Positions 14,161 to 25,609 of a DNA stretch of 64,000 bases are shown piece after piece (the first letter of the stretch is position 1; the number at the start of each line of letters is the position of its first letter). The notes under the pieces are model-generated. The model saw only the letters and a program-made list of their open reading frames with translations, was not told where the DNA came from and searched no databases. The DNA comes from Holothuria scabra (lineage: Eukaryota; Echinodermata; Holothuroidea; Aspidochirotida; Holothuriidae): contig CM074181.1 of the NCBI GenBank assembly GCA_037179385.1, positions 52,214,297-52,278,296 on the forward strand, written 5' to 3'. The position numbers were made by a program, and so were the translations under genes.

Positions 14161-15539
14161 ATTCGGTCAGCCCCTACAAAGGTATCCAGTCCCCCATGCA
14201 CCCCTATCAGGGCTTTGTCCCCTGGAACCCCACCAGGGGCCCTTAAGCGGCCTATGGACCCCCATGCCGATGGGGTTTTGTGCTTCTGGCAAACCCCGAC
14301 TCCTTACGGCATCACCATTATGTCGGCTCCCGAAAACCTGTGCCCCCCCCCCCAATATAAAACATCTTCCGCCGCCTATGTCATAGGCTTGCACAATGTG
14401 CTTAGGGATCCACTTTTGGCACTACTAAACCTTTCTGGAGAGTCCCAACTTACTAAGTTTCCTTCATACTTTATCGAGAGGGGCCCACAGACCTGGGATC
14501 ACCCCTAAACAATTCAGCCGATTTTGGCAAATTGTTGGTTCGTCTGCAAATTGACTATTTGGCTACTGCGAGAATGATCGTCAGAAACGGTCGGGCCCTT
14601 CAGCAATTCGGGGAAAGAGAGTGCTCCCGTAGTAGAGATGCGACTGGTGACTGAGTCTCCCATTGCCACTGAAAAAAGTGACATAATTTTATAAGCAAAC
14701 TTGTCACAGTCGGCACTCAGTTAACTTCTAATTCGTCGTATATGAAAAGCAACCCTGAATTTCAAATCGATTTGAAAGATGACAAATATAGCACCGGAAT
14801 AACACCTATCAGCATTTGAATATTCAAAGTGTTCAGCCCACCTCCCCTAAGACCTCTCCCCAGGTCACTTGCATTTACAAGATCTGTTGGCAGAAACATC
14901 ATCCTCCCTCCTCCCCTCAAAAATAAAAAAAAATAGACCTTTGCTTCGTCACTGTCTATACATAGCAAATGTTTTGCAACCTTTGAGACAACCACTGTTA
15001 TTACACATTACATTATATGGTATAGGTTGAACTACTTATGGGGTAAGATGAGCCGCCAATGGGTTATGAAGAGTCGGCTCAACTTGTAACACACTGGTAG
15101 GCTCAACTTGCCCCACAGTGGGCTGTCAGGTTAAGCGTTCCACATGCCGATAGAATGTATAATCTCACAATGATGAAATTTCACTGATGTGCGATGGTTA
15201 CCCGTAACTGACATAATATCAAAAGATCAGACTATTTATCGGTGTGTAGTATAGGCACAGACGACAAAACATTATTTTCTGAAAAATCACTTTCAAAATG
15301 AAAAATCAGTATTTTGCCGCACATGGTCTCACCTCAAGCGTTATTCTAACATGCATGTCGTACAAAGGGTACTAGTGTTGACTTCTTTCATAGAGGGTGC
15401 AACGTAATATTCTTCAAGTTATTCTTCTTGGAGATAATGAGGCGGCGCAACTCACTTGCCGGCTCAATTTAACCCCAGTCTCCCCTAATGCCGTGTGGAG
15501 CGAGAGTACAAAGCCTCATGATAAGTCGGTTTTCAGCAC

Positions 15540-15743
15540 TGAGGCAGTCACGGTGAGAGTCTCGGCACATAACGTCTGCCGTAACGGTTCAGTGCTGTAT
15601 TGAACAATGTGAAAGAGGGTTAAAATGTGCAGCAACCGGATATCCTTGGAGATTCTGTTTGATGGACCCAAGGTGCTCGGTGACTCGGTCCGCGAGGCGG
15701 CGCTTGGTCTCTCCCAAATACAACGAGTTAAAACTCCCACAAG
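15540..15743 (-). pseudogene. Penelope-like GIY-YIG endonuclease remnant 1
   Basis: The minus strand reads ...CGSFNSLYLGETKRRL followed by ADRVTEHLGSIKQNL and GYPVAAHFN. This is the GIY-YIG endonuclease block of Penelope-like retroelements (SLYLGET, R..EH, HF). The frame runs into a stop near 15600, so it is a dead fragment. The homologous sequence lies at 48590-48770. Here it sits 180 bp upstream of the terminal FReD exon. Confidence 0.75.
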
Positions 15744-15811
15744 CAACTCCCACAAGCTAAAATTAGCTTGTGGGAGTTGTAACTCGTTGTATGTGGGAGA
15801 GATCAAGCGCC
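15699..15811. repeat. 46-bp inverted repeat within the GIY-YIG remnant
   Basis: The arm 15699-15744 and the arm 15766-15811 are near-perfect inverted copies around a 21-bp spacer. Both encode the same start of the GIY-YIG block (CGS.NSLY.GE.KRR), one on each strand. Confidence 0.85.
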
Positions 15812-15924
15812 GAAGAATCAGAAATTCACTTAACGCTTGTTTATTAAGTTTTCGGCGACGAAGGCCAATGAGTGATTTGTGTTGGAGTAAGCAAATTGGA
15901 ACTTTTTTTTTAATTTCTCCATAG

Positions 15925-16178
15925 GCGATTCATTAAGCGGACACGACAACACAGGCTTTAGCACTATGGATGCAGATCATGACACAAACGAAAATGGCAA
16001 TTGCGCTGTTTCGTACAAGGGTGCATGGTGGTATACCTCATGTCATTCATCTAACCTGAATGGGCTCTATCTAGGAGGGGAACACGAGTCGTACGCTGAC
16101 GGAGTTGATTGGAGCAGTTGGCTCGGTTACCACTACTCGCTCAAAACTACAGAAATGAAAATCAGGAGGAACGCTTGA
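15925..16178 (+). CDS. FReD lectin gene 1, terminal exon
   Basis: C-terminal exon of the FReD. The acceptor TTTAATTTCTCCATAG is followed by GC, which completes the Gly codon left open at 1730. It then reads [19 protein letters not shown] (the calcium-site region), [20 protein letters not shown] (third and fourth conserved cysteines and the aromatic acetyl-binding region known from ficolins and tachylectins) and NLNGLYLGG, and ends [11 protein letters not shown] with TGA at 16176. All hallmark positions are present, including both cysteines, the DADHD acidic run and the SCH motif, so the lectin fold looks intact. The exon adds 83 codons. The intron before it, over 14 kb, is packed with mobile elements. 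Confidence 0.95.
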
Positions 16179-16311
16179 TAACGTGGCTCCCCGAAGCTAC
16201 CTCCCGAGGCATTCGGAGGGAAAGAGTTTCTTCTTCTTTTTTTCTTCTTTTTTTTTTGGGGGGGGGGGATTAACGGAACTTCATTCTTCATTAGGTAAAC
16301 ATTTTGGTTGA

Positions 16312-16317
16312 AATAAA
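16312..16317 (+). terminator. Poly(A) signal AATAAA of gene 1
   Basis: AATAAA lies 134 bp after the stop codon; a second AATAAA lies at 16418. Either would end the mRNA. Confidence 0.65.
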
Positions 16318-16508
16318 GTAAGACTCTTTTACCGAAAGAATCGTAAGAACAGTCTTCATTTGTTAAAGGTTAAAGAGTATTCTGTATAGTAGTCTATTAG
16401 ATTGTCTATGTTAATGGAATAAAATTGCTTTCTTAACGTCACAAATGCAGATTTCATTATTTCCCTTGGGTTTGTCAGTTTGTGCATACATCTCCAAACG
16501 GTCGCTGC

Positions 16509-16818
16509 CAGTGGCGGTTCTAACATGTCAAAATGGGGGGGGGGGGATGCAAACTAAAAGCAAAAAATAATGTTGGTGCAGACATTTTTTGGCGCAACGT
16601 GAAGCCGAGCCCAAAGCTCCAGTTCAGGGGGTGGGGATCCAGGGAGCGAAGCCCTCAGAAGGGGTTTTTTAGTTTTTTAGCATATCTATCTAAGTCAGTG
16701 TGGTGTTATATTTTTTTTCTTTTTTTCGGTTAAACCAACTCCTTACCCTCATAACTGCAGGCAAACACAATATCTAGGGGTCAAATTCCCCCTCTTTTCC
16801 TGCTTAGCGCCGTCACTG
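16509..16818. mobile_element. 310-bp hAT-type MITE
   Basis: Begins CAGTGGCGGTTCT and ends GCGCCGTCACTG. The 8-bp flanks GTCGCTGC (16501-16508) and GTCGCTAC (16819-16826) match at 7 of 8 bases. An 8-bp target duplication with CAGTG-type ends is typical of hAT transposons. A G-run lies near its left end. No coding content. Confidence 0.75.
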
Positions 16819-16826
16819 GTCGCTAC

Positions 16827-18011
16827 TGAACTTTGAAGATACAACGCTTATACTGTAAGGAACCATAAATAGTGCATGCAACTGAAATTTTTGCTGAGAA
16901 ACAGTTAGATCTCAACCCGTAAAAAACGTTTGCTAGATCTTGCAGCGTGTTTGAAGGAGGAGTGAGGAGGCGCATGCCCCCCCCCCCCTCCTTCGAAGTT
17001 AGTCAGGGGAAATTACTCAGTCGGGTGAGTTAAGACAAGCAGGAAAGTTTTAAGAGACACATTGAATACTAAAACTACTTTTCATTGGCAGTGCTTGTCA
17101 TTTATTTGGTCTTTAACTAACTGATTTAGCTTTTCTTATCGTCCATTTGACAATAAGTCAGGCGCCTATAATTTTGTGGCCCATGGTGCAGTTACGTCTT
17201 CTTCCAACACTTTTCCTCTCCCATTTAGTACAGCCAGCTTTACATTTTTGTTGTAAAACCATGTAAGTTAACTGCTGTATGCTTTCGCTTTCCTCGCGTC
17301 GTTGGGTATGTTTTAAGGGTTCATTAGTTTGATTCGGGGACTATTCGTCATTGACATCGAATTTCGCAAAATCTTAATATAAAAATATCTAATAAAAAGG
17401 CCTCAAGGGACCAAATTACGATCGTTCTATAACTTTATATTTCACAAGCTTTCGGGTTCTTCGCCCCTTGACCCCACCGGGGCTGTGCTCCTATATCCCA
17501 CCCCATGCGGATCCCTAAAACGGCGGCTGGACCCCACGCGTTCAAACTCATGCTTCTCCCTCGTGGTGCACTGGTGACTCTCTTTTGGGCTAGTCGAGGA
17601 AATAACAGGTTGTGCCCTTCCCCCAAAATCTTGTACACGCCATGATTAGTTCTTACGCTGTGTAGTCACGCGACATCATTTTGTAGGTAAAATAATAGGC
17701 CTTATCATAGAAATCCTAAGCCTTAGCTGGAAGGAACGTCCCACGATAACGAAATGGATCACGCACAAGGGTCACGTGCCGCGTGAATGTAAATGTGTGG
17801 CTGCAGCTCTAGTTTTGTACACCCTTCTTTCTCCGTGCGTAACCGACTGTGTGTTTCGAACTCACTCGTTCGGAGCGCAGTTTCTATAAGCGTATGGTGA
17901 CATATTGCTGCACTGAATGGAAGTGGGTCAAGCGGGAATTCCGTTTGGGTTTGGTTTATGGATTATGATTTTGGCTAAGGTTAGATTTAGATTAAGATTA
18001 GGCTTAAGCAG
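16827..18011. other. Intergenic sequence downstream of gene 1
   Basis: No gene is recognised. About 16945-17080 is a diverged copy of 40975-41095 (C/G-run, then TTAGTCAGGGGAAATTACTC versus CAGTCGGAGGGAAATCACTC, then GAGACACA). A C-rich family-R-like stretch lies at 17450-17640. GATTAGG/GGTTAG words near 17970-18005 are too few to be a telomere array. Confidence 0.5.
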
Positions 18012-18418
18012 AGCCCCGTCCAAAATGTGCGACTCGATGCGACGCAACGCATTGCAACGAGATAGTTCAAAAGCATCGCAAAGTGTGGGATGCTTTGCAA
18101 CTAGTTGCAAGCAGACGCGCAACCCAGTTTTATGTCGGTCGCATGAAACTGAAACGTGCAACTGACAAAAATGAAGGACTTCTGGGGTGAATTCCTTGAA
18201 GTTCAGTTAGTCGAAATGGTTAGAACACATTCCTGTCTCTTCAACCGAACAAATAAACAGCATGTTAATCGACAGAACTTTGCGTGAACCGCTTCATGGA
18301 CCTGCGACTTGTTGCATAATATGAACGCCTTGCTCTTAAAACTAGTTAGTCGTCAGTCGCTCACCACTACAAAACAGCTCCGTTGCAATAAGTCGCGTCA
18401 CATAGCGTGGACGGGGCT
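18012..18418 (+). mobile_element. Harbinger-like element with MADF remnant, copy 1
   Basis: Begins AGCCCCGTCC and ends GGACGGGGCT. An open stretch at about 18170-18290 reads MKDFWGEF, then VQLVEMVRTHSCLFNRTNK. This resembles the start of a MADF DNA-binding domain (LIE.V..H..LY...NK), the kind carried by the second ORF of PIF/Harbinger transposons. A TGA follows shortly. The copy at 56728 has a clear TAA target duplication; here no clean duplication is visible. Confidence 0.65.
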
Positions 18419-18743
18419 TTAGTAGTCTTAACATGCTAGCAACATCTTCACCCTCTACCAGTCTAGTGCGGATTTTAATAGCTTAACTATCTTCAGTAGT
18501 CTTTTAATATCCGGGCAGCCGGTCACTTCAACACTAATAACTACAAACACAAAAATCTGGTTGAAAGGCCATTCAAAGTCACCGACAAGTCAAAACTATA
18601 ATTTTTCACAAGTGCAGCGTATGCAGTTGTCACAAAACAGCTATTAGATAGTGTAAGCAAAGAACCAAACTTGTATCCTGGCGGCATTTTGTAATTTTCT
18701 GCTTGATCCGCAGCAATGTACCCAGTGTTAGCATACGCTTATA

Positions 18744-18997
18744 CACGAATCCGGACAACAAGTTATGGTCTGATTTCAGTCGGCCATAACTGGGGTGCGT
18801 CACTTTTAAATCATTCGATTTCCTTGCCTACCTCTATTATGGATGGTTGTACACTAATTTGTATCTTGAAGTCTCCAATTGTCCTAAATATGGGGGTTTG
18901 AAGTTCATGTAAACAATAAAAACAGGCGATTTTAGGCTGACGGACCCCACTAATGGCGGCCTACAGTCACTAAAAATAAGCGCTTATCGGATTCGTC
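18744..18997 (+). mobile_element. 257-bp TIR element family, copy A
   Basis: Left end CACGAATCCGG, right end CGGATTCGTC, flanked on both sides by TATA (18740-18743 and 18998-19001). It shares the internal phrases TCGGCCATAACTGGGG and GGACCCCACTAATGGCGG with four other copies. It is non-coding and presumably moved by a transposase encoded elsewhere. Confidence 0.85.
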
Positions 18998-19164
18998 TAT
19001 AAAACAGCGTTCTATACGATTGCGTTCGAATCGGATGCATAAAGTATGTTACCTACTATAAAACTACATTCCGCGGCACGTGACCCAACAAATGCGTTGT
19101 TTGACTCGCGCGTTTCCATTGGCGTGCTCCTTCCAGCTAAAGCTTAGGATTTCTCTGGGCATAT

Positions 19165-19241
19165 GATGTCACAGAGAAAAAAATACGCCGCCTTTGTTTG
19201 TTTTGCCCTTAAAAAAGGCGTACTTTTTGCTCTGTGACATC
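19165..19241. repeat. 77-bp imperfect hairpin
   Basis: GATGTCACAGAG at the left pairs with CTCTGTGACATC at the right, with ATACGCC/GGCGTA pairing further in. It may be a small foldback element; its family is unknown. Confidence 0.7.
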
Positions 19242-19567
19242 AGATGCATGGGGTCTATTGTGCAGAGATGTCAGCGAGTGGACATTAACGAGTTCTACAC
19301 GCGCACAAGCAATTCCCTGAGCTTATTCCGGGATACGCAAATGATACGCACTTCTGCATGCTTGGAAAAAGAACTTACTTTCGTTGTAGGCGCGTAAAAT
19401 GCAAACGCGTGTATGGATGTGCGTTTGTTAAGGTACCATGGAAACTGACAACAGTATGTTAATGATCATCAAAACTGTCGTTGTGCCACATGTTCAAGTG
19501 TTCTTAAGTGGGAAGCCTCAAAGAAGCAAAAAACTGTTCGATGTCAGTTAAATGTGTTGTTTGTTTA

Positions 19568-19824
19568 GACGAATCCGGACAGCAAGTGATGGTCTGATTT
19601 CAATCGGCCATAACTGGGTTCTATCACCTTTTAATCTTTCAATTACCTGCCTGCCTGCCTGTATCATGGATAGATGTACACTAAATTGTATATTGATTCC
19701 TTCAATTTCACTGAATATGAGAGTTTAAAATTCATGTAGACAACAAATAAAGACGATTTCAGACTGATGGACCCCACTGATGGCTGCCTACATTCACTAA
19801 ACACAAACGCTGATCGGATTCGTC
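19568..19824 (+). mobile_element. 257-bp TIR element family, copy B
   Basis: Begins GACGAATCCGGACAGC, ends GATCGGATTCGTC, with perfect 4-bp flanks TTTA (19564-19567 and 19825-19828). This is the cleanest copy and sets the family length at 257 bp. Confidence 0.9.
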
Positions 19825-19828
19825 TTTA

Positions 19829-20740
19829 GCGCGTGATTTATCCAGTCCTTCATGTAGATCAGTGAATAACCGCGCTCCATTGAGATCGTGAAGCGGTGGA
19901 GTGGTTCCATTAGTAATCAAAACTGAATTGTGAAACGTTTCCCGAAAGGATAATTAAAGGCATATCTTAGCAAAAAATATTCATCTCAGTAGTGTATAGC
20001 GTTCGAAAGATACAAATTTATGAAGTAATGCAAATTTTTTCTTTCGATGTGGTGCATCATGTAAATCTGTTATGTCATCTCGGCTCATTAATTTGACATT
20101 ACATTCAATTTATTTATATTTTTGATGCCGCTGCAGGAAATATTAACCAACAGTGTAGTTGTACTCTACGTATGGTGAAGGGTAATGCTTGATCTACAGG
20201 CAAAGATATTTGAGTATAAAATCTCAAGGACAAAAGGACTTAAATTTATAAAGAAAAACAAAAGGAATCAGAGACAATATGCCCACATTACATCTTGAGT
20301 AAGGAAAAGGAACTGCGACAGGGTTTGAAGGACAAAGTGTGGAATTGTTTTTTTTTTTTTTTTTTTACAAAACCCCGGTGAAAAGCCACCAGAAGGCCCC
20401 CCTAAGTTAAAGAACTGCTGAGGGAATGATGCCTTCCACAAAGTGCTAACGCATATGTCTTTCCTCCGTAAACTTTCTCTCGGCTTCCATGGAACTAAAT
20501 CTCATTTGAAACTCGATAGATACCTATTATAGGTAACTCAATGTCCAATGTAGGTTAGATACATTTCAAAGGAGGTAAAAATATTTCTCTCGTCAAAAGT
20601 TGATGTTCCTCCAAGTTCCGAGTCGAACTATGAAGTAAAAATCTGTTATCATAAAATGTATCAAACGAGAACGATAAAGTAGTTTGTAGTGGTTGCTTAT
20701 GATTTGTAGTTTTATACGCCTGTAAGATTTTTTGTTTGAA
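19829..20740. other. Intergenic sequence, nothing recognised
   Basis: AT-rich with a T-run at 20347-20367. No domain, splice or RNA-gene signal was seen on either strand. Confidence 0.5.
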
Positions 20741-20895
20741 TTTTTCAAAGCACTTGAGCTTTCGCGGACCACTATTTTTTTACGGACCCCTTTTTCCCGC
20801 GGACCCCCACGGACCCCTTTGCCATTCGCGAACCTCCAAACAAACTTCACGGACCCCCTGGGGGTCCGCGGACCCCAGGTTGAGAATTACTGATC
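20740..20895. repeat. CGGACCCC-rich tract ending in hAT-like terminus
   Basis: Repeated CGGACCCC words end with CCAGGTTGAGAATTACTG. Its reverse complement, CAGTAATTCTCAACCTGG, looks like the end of many hAT elements. The other end was not located. Confidence 0.4.
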
Positions 20896-21019
20896 TAGGT
20901 CACTGATATTCAAGGAATTTGTGATATTAATACATCCACATGAGGCTGTTTCGTACGGAAACGTTAATGTGTCCTCAAATAACAAACTTAGTCACTATAT
21001 AATCGTAACATTTTGCTCC

Positions 21020-21390
21020 AAAATGACGAAATGTTCGCTTATTACTCTAACATTTTTCAGGGAATTGATGAATTACTTATACTTGTCGGATCTCAGCAAT
21101 TCAGCAATTCGCAGAAAATTGACGAATTAAATACTTATAAAAAGTAATGAATCTGATATTTTGCAGAAAAACGAAGAGTTGCTCCTTTATCGGATCCCGA
21201 CAAATTAGCATTTTGCAGAAAAATGACAAATTATACACTTCTCAGGTGTCATCAATTTGTCATTTGGAAGAAAAATGATAAATTACTCACTTACAAAATG
21301 TCACCAATTCTGCATTACGCAGAAAAACTATGAATAATCATTACCCAACAATTAAACAATTTGCAGAAAAGTGACAAATAACGTACTTTA
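21020..21390. repeat. Degenerate tandem repeat of about 55 bp
   Basis: The phrase TTTGCAGAAAAATGACAAAT returns in varied form near 21105, 21165, 21215, 21270, 21320 and 21362, separated by ACTTATCGGATC-like text. Confidence 0.65.
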
Positions 21391-21739
21391 ATTTCCTCAT
21401 TTAAAAAGTGTGGAAGCGAGTAACTCAAACCAAATGAAAGGGGTGAACCACGCAAATATTATCTCTTCCTTAAAACAAATTCATTTAAAACCCAGTCGTT
21501 TGAACCACAGTTCAGCCAATTGATACAGTTAGTTAGGCCTTCAGTTAGATGAGATTTAAAGACACGCCAACACATTGTCAAATATCATAAAAAAAAGTTA
21601 AGTTTAAAAAATACGGTTTCAATTAAGACTCAAATTCAACTTCAAGTTTGGTTTCAGTTACAGTTCAAACACGATACGGTGTAAATTCTTCCTTTTAGTC
21701 GCCCCTTAGGCCTACGACAGGCGGGAAATACCCATTTTT

Positions 21740-21850
21740 GTAGTGCTGGAGACCGTCTCGAGATCGGTTTTTCCCGGTCTCGGTCTAGACACCTTGTGGT
21801 CTCGGTCTCAGTCCCTTGCGGTTTTGGTAATTGTTCTGTTCTCGCTGCAA
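21740..21850. repeat. GGTCTCGGTCTC-rich fragment
   Basis: Short repeats of GGTCTCGGTCT. A related piece lies at 22785-22815. The units resemble those of the foldback minisatellites. Confidence 0.5.
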
Positions 21851-22132
21851 GACTGGCCAAAAATTTGTCGTTTTTACTTTGTTTAAAATAACATGAATAA
21901 TGTTTAAAAATAAAAACATTGAAGTGTTACTTACATTGTAAGATGCACAGGTAAATTATTTATTCTTTTCATTTTTTAAGTGGGTGCTTGTTGTCTACTG
22001 TTATTTTATGACTGATATTAATGAATTTTATCTAAGCTCCCCTTATCTTTGTAAACTAATATTAACTTCGACTCAAAAACGTCAATTGCTTTGAAAAATA
22101 GGTTAATCATTGAGGAAAGAAGTACTCATCTA

Positions 22133-22310
22133 CAATGTAAAAAACGCCTGTACATTTACAGAATATAAAATAAAGAAAAACAAAAGAATACATAAAAAGT
22201 GCTGTCAACTCATTGACAGCACTTTTTATGCATTCTTTTTGTATTTCATTATTTTTTTTCTTCTGTAATTGTACAAAATTTCCGTTACGTTATAGACATT
22301 TTTTAAAGTG
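22133..22310. mobile_element. 178-bp palindromic MITE, copy 2
   Basis: Same length and design as the element at 4737: TA at both flanks, arms CAATGTAAAA... / ...TTTAAAGTG, and centre AAAGTGCTGTCAA / TTGACAGCACTTT. It is more diverged, with several mismatches between its arms. Confidence 0.8.
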
Positions 22311-23034
22311 TAATTAGTCCACACAATCCGTCTAGGCTATACGGGCTTAACTTTCTTCTGTGAGTTGGTGAGTGGGTCAATGAGGATAATGTAACACAGT
22401 ACTGCATTGAACTATCACACAAGTCAGCTTACTCAGTGTAATCATACAGTGGCAGTCCGGTAGTGCACTGCATTGCGTGTTTACTGTTTGTGTTGAATTC
22501 CCTTAAATTCTCAGTCTTCAGTGCTATCCTTTTCTGGTTTTTATGGATTTTACTCACTGATTTGGCTTCTAATAACAAAATAAAAAAAAAAAAAAAAACA
22601 GAAAAACAGGACGAACACATATATCAGTTCTATACAGTGGCGTCACCAAATGGGACAGGAAGTATGTGCGTCCTTGGAAAATCTTGTGTCCCCTATGTCC
22701 CCCCCAACCGAGAATTGAAATTTTCCAAAAACGATATGTCTTCTGTAGTCAGAGTGTGACTGCGATTTTTTTTAAGATTTGACATTGTCTCTGTCTTGGT
22801 CTCGGTCTCGGATAAACTGGTCAGACCTAGCGCGTGTAGAGGTCGGTATTCTGATTCTGCCAACTGTCATGGAACCGTTCTTAAATACAATTTGGAACCG
22901 GTCTCAAAAGGTTTCTGACCAATAAGTGCAGGAAATGAAAAGATGTGTTTATGAATACAAGTAATAGGGCTTATTAGTGCGGAAGGCAACTGAATCCATA
23001 TCCATACAGGGATTAGACCATGCACCAACGGCAC

Positions 23035-23375
23035 TGTGTTGCCGTTCCCTGTGTCTTTCCATCCAGGCGTCCTTTTTACAACGATTGCTACTAAGGTGCT
23101 GTTGTGAGCACGTTTCGGTAAGACAACGACTACCTTTGATCATTTCCATTCCAGTATGCCAAATTGAAACGCTCTGACGTCACGTATATAATGTCTATAT
23201 AGAGCTTATGCACATACGTCACTGCGTTGCGCATCTCTCTGTTTTTCCATCCAGGCGTCCATTTACAACAATTGTTACTGAGGTGATGTTGTGCGGGCCT
23301 TGTGGTAACACATTGACTTCCTTTGATCATTTCCATCCAGCGAAACGCGCCGACGTCACGTGCATAATCTCTTTA
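23035..23375. repeat. Direct duplication of about 185 bp
   Basis: Two diverged tandem copies. Each runs from TTCCATCCAGGCGTCC through TTACAAC.ATTG.TACT.AGGTG to CCTTTGATCATTTCCA and CGACGTCACGT (first copy from about 23058, second from about 23244). Confidence 0.75.
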
Positions 23376-23835
23376 GACGAATCCGGACAGTAAGTGATGG
23401 TCTGATTTCAGTCGGCCATAACTGGGGTCTATCATCTTTTTACTTTCCAATTTCCTTGCTTACCTCTATCATGGAGGGTTATAGACGAATCCGATTAGCG
23501 CTTGTTTTTAGTGACTTTAGGCCGCCATTAGTGGGGTCCATCAGCCTAAAATCGTGTTTTTTTATTGTCTACATGAATTCCAAACCCTCATATTCAGTGA
23601 AATTGAAGAATTGAAGATACAAATTAGTGTAAAACCATGATCCTTGATACAGATAAGCAAAGAAATTGAAAGATTAAAAGGTGATGGACCCCAGTTATGG
23701 CCGACTGAAATCAGACCATCACTTGCTGTCCGGGATCGTGTATAGCCCTACACTATGCTGTATCTTGATTCCCTCAATTTCACTGGGTATGAGGGTTTGG
23801 AATTTGTGTAGACAATAAATGAAGACCATTCAAGG
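23376..23835 (+). mobile_element. 257-bp TIR element, copy C, split by a nested insertion
   Basis: The left end GACGAATCCGGACAG follows TTTA. The body is interrupted at 23483 by the inverted copy D and resumes at 23741 with ACTATGCTGTATCTTGATTC. The tail is missing and runs into another fragment. Confidence 0.8.
23484..23740 (-). mobile_element. 257-bp TIR element, copy D (nested inside copy C)
   Basis: Inverted copy, 257 bp, bounded by TATA on both sides (23480-23483 and 23741-23744). One terminus has decayed (CGGGATCGTG). It inserted into copy C, so it is the younger. Confidence 0.85.
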
Positions 23836-24012
23836 TTCAATTTCCTCACATACCTATATCATAGATGGTAGTTCACTAAATTGTATCTTGATTGTCTTCA
23901 ATTTCACTGAATATGAGGGTTTTAAATTCAGGTAGACAATTTAAGGCTGATGGACCCTATTAAAGACTGCCTACAGTCAGTATACACAAGAGCTGATCGG
24001 ATTCATCTATAG
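23836..24012 (+). mobile_element. 257-bp TIR element, fragment E
   Basis: Right two-thirds of another copy, from TTTCCTCACATACCTATATC to CTGATCGGATTCATC, followed by TATA. It joins directly to the truncated tail of copy C. Confidence 0.7.
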
Positions 24013-24439
24013 TCCTACTACATTGGCTTGAACTAGAAATTTGCCACAAAACTGTAAAAGACCCACAAAATTGTTCAAAGTAGTTCATGTTGCCTTCAAG
24101 GGGCTATATTCCACCTCCAACACATCATCCTATGACTGCAACTCTTATTCTTCAAAATGTATAGAAGTAGGCCTACGTGTAACAAGCATGGACTTCCTAT
24201 ATGTAAGAAGTCAGTAGTAAATATAAGTAACCCAAGTTAAAAAAAATGTGATGTTGTAGTGCCCTCCACTCGCTAACCACTCTGTGAATATTTGCGTTAA
24301 TGTTGATAATAATTGATAGGTTAACTAAAGAGAAAATAATAGTATTTCTGACATATTGTAGTTATGCAATCACTCCCATTTCTTTGGAAACACACGAGGG
24401 CCCAGAGTATTCAGTGCACACTGAGTCGACCATCCCGGC

Positions 24440-25330
24440 AAATCATAATCAAAAGAATATACGCAAGATGCAAAATTCGGTTAGGAATTTGGAAAAAATT
24501 CGGGCAGTCACTTGAAATTTAAAAATTGTTATCTTTTTCAGAAACTCCTAAGCGTACCCGAAATCTTTAAAAAAGAAATCAAGATTTCTAATATTCGCTA
24601 CACATACGAGCAGCGCAAAGAGCTACGGTGAGCTTTACACCACAGTTTTTCTTAACACAGTGTCCAAAATGAGCGAATATTCCAATTCTTTCAAACATTC
24701 ACCGAGAAAATAGAAAAGTATCACAGTCAAGGTAACATATTTACGATATATCAAAGAGATTAAAAGTCTCGAATAGTTGGGAAACCTGTCGATTAAAAGA
24801 AACAATCATTCTTAAGCCTGGTGTTAAATCTTGTGCAAAACAATACCCGAAATGGCCAGTTGATTGAATACTTTCAAATCCTTGACCGAAAAAGAGAAAA
24901 ATCTATATTCAAATTATATGGAAAATAAAAATGATATCAACGACTTGTGTCACATTCGGGCAGCTTGTGAAAAAAGTTTTTCTCAGCTCGATTTCATACT
25001 GTAGGCTTGCAAAAATTTTGCCCCAAATGGTGAAATATTCGGACGAAGGGTGAAAGAAATGCTGGGACTTTTTCAATTGCCATATTAATTACACGGGCTG
25101 ACGGGTAGACTGAAGGGTTTTCAAGTGCAGTGCCCACTAGTTTGCCATCTATCCTACCCCTCTAGCCGAATTCGGGCTTCGGTAATGAAAATCGGGTAAT
25201 TTGTTTTCAATACGAGAGGATACAGTTTGTCGATGTCTCTCCAGCCTGCCTGAGCATTCATTTATACCCACCTCATAACGTGACATTTCGCAATTATTTC
25301 TGGGGGGGGGGGGGGGTTGCCTCACCCTGT
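24440..25330. repeat. Dispersed repeat family R, copy 2
   Basis: Diverged copy of about 12200-12790. It shares CCAATTCTTTCAAACATT, CACAGTCAAGGTAACATA, CAATACCCGAAATGGCC and GCTGGGACTTTTTCAATTGC. It ends near the G-run at 25302. Confidence 0.7.
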
Positions 25331-25609
25331 TTTTATACACTGAAGTTCCATGCTGTGGTGTAAAGAGTATTCACCAAATCTTTTCTTTATATACCGTACT
25401 CAAAGAGTATGTGCGAGTGGATGAATCCATGAACTCGCGATGGGGTGTAATAAAAGACTCCCGAAATTAACAAAAAGTATCGAATTCGCTAGTTTGTGAT
25501 TTCTAAAATCGCTTAAAATCTATAATCCGTCCAGAGGGGCTTTCCCCCTGATAACTTTCGGATTACCCTGCATATGTAACGTCAAAACGTCAACTTTATC
25601 TGTTGTCTG

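Larger units (their letters stand above)
10967..15489. mobile_element. 4.5-kb TIR-bounded element with subterminal repeats
   Basis: The left end ATTAGGGGAGGCTGGGGTTA is matched by the inverted right end TAACCCCAGTCTCCCCTAAT (15470-15489). GAGC/GGCTCAACTTG-type motifs occur inside both ends (11190-11215; 15055-15120; 15462), as in transposons with subterminal binding sites. No transposase is readable. The interior (about 11590-14500) is filled with diverged repeat modules. The left end and about 1.3 kb recur from 62699 to the window edge as part of the segmental duplication. No clear target duplication was found. The superfamily is not assigned. Confidence 0.55.

Noticed and set aside
17960..18010. 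GGTTAG/GATTAGG words as an interstitial telomere
   Set aside because: Only a handful of imperfect hexamers.
21020..21390. Regular repeats as a CRISPR array
   Set aside because: Units are degenerate, spacers are not unique, and this is animal DNA; it is an ordinary minisatellite.
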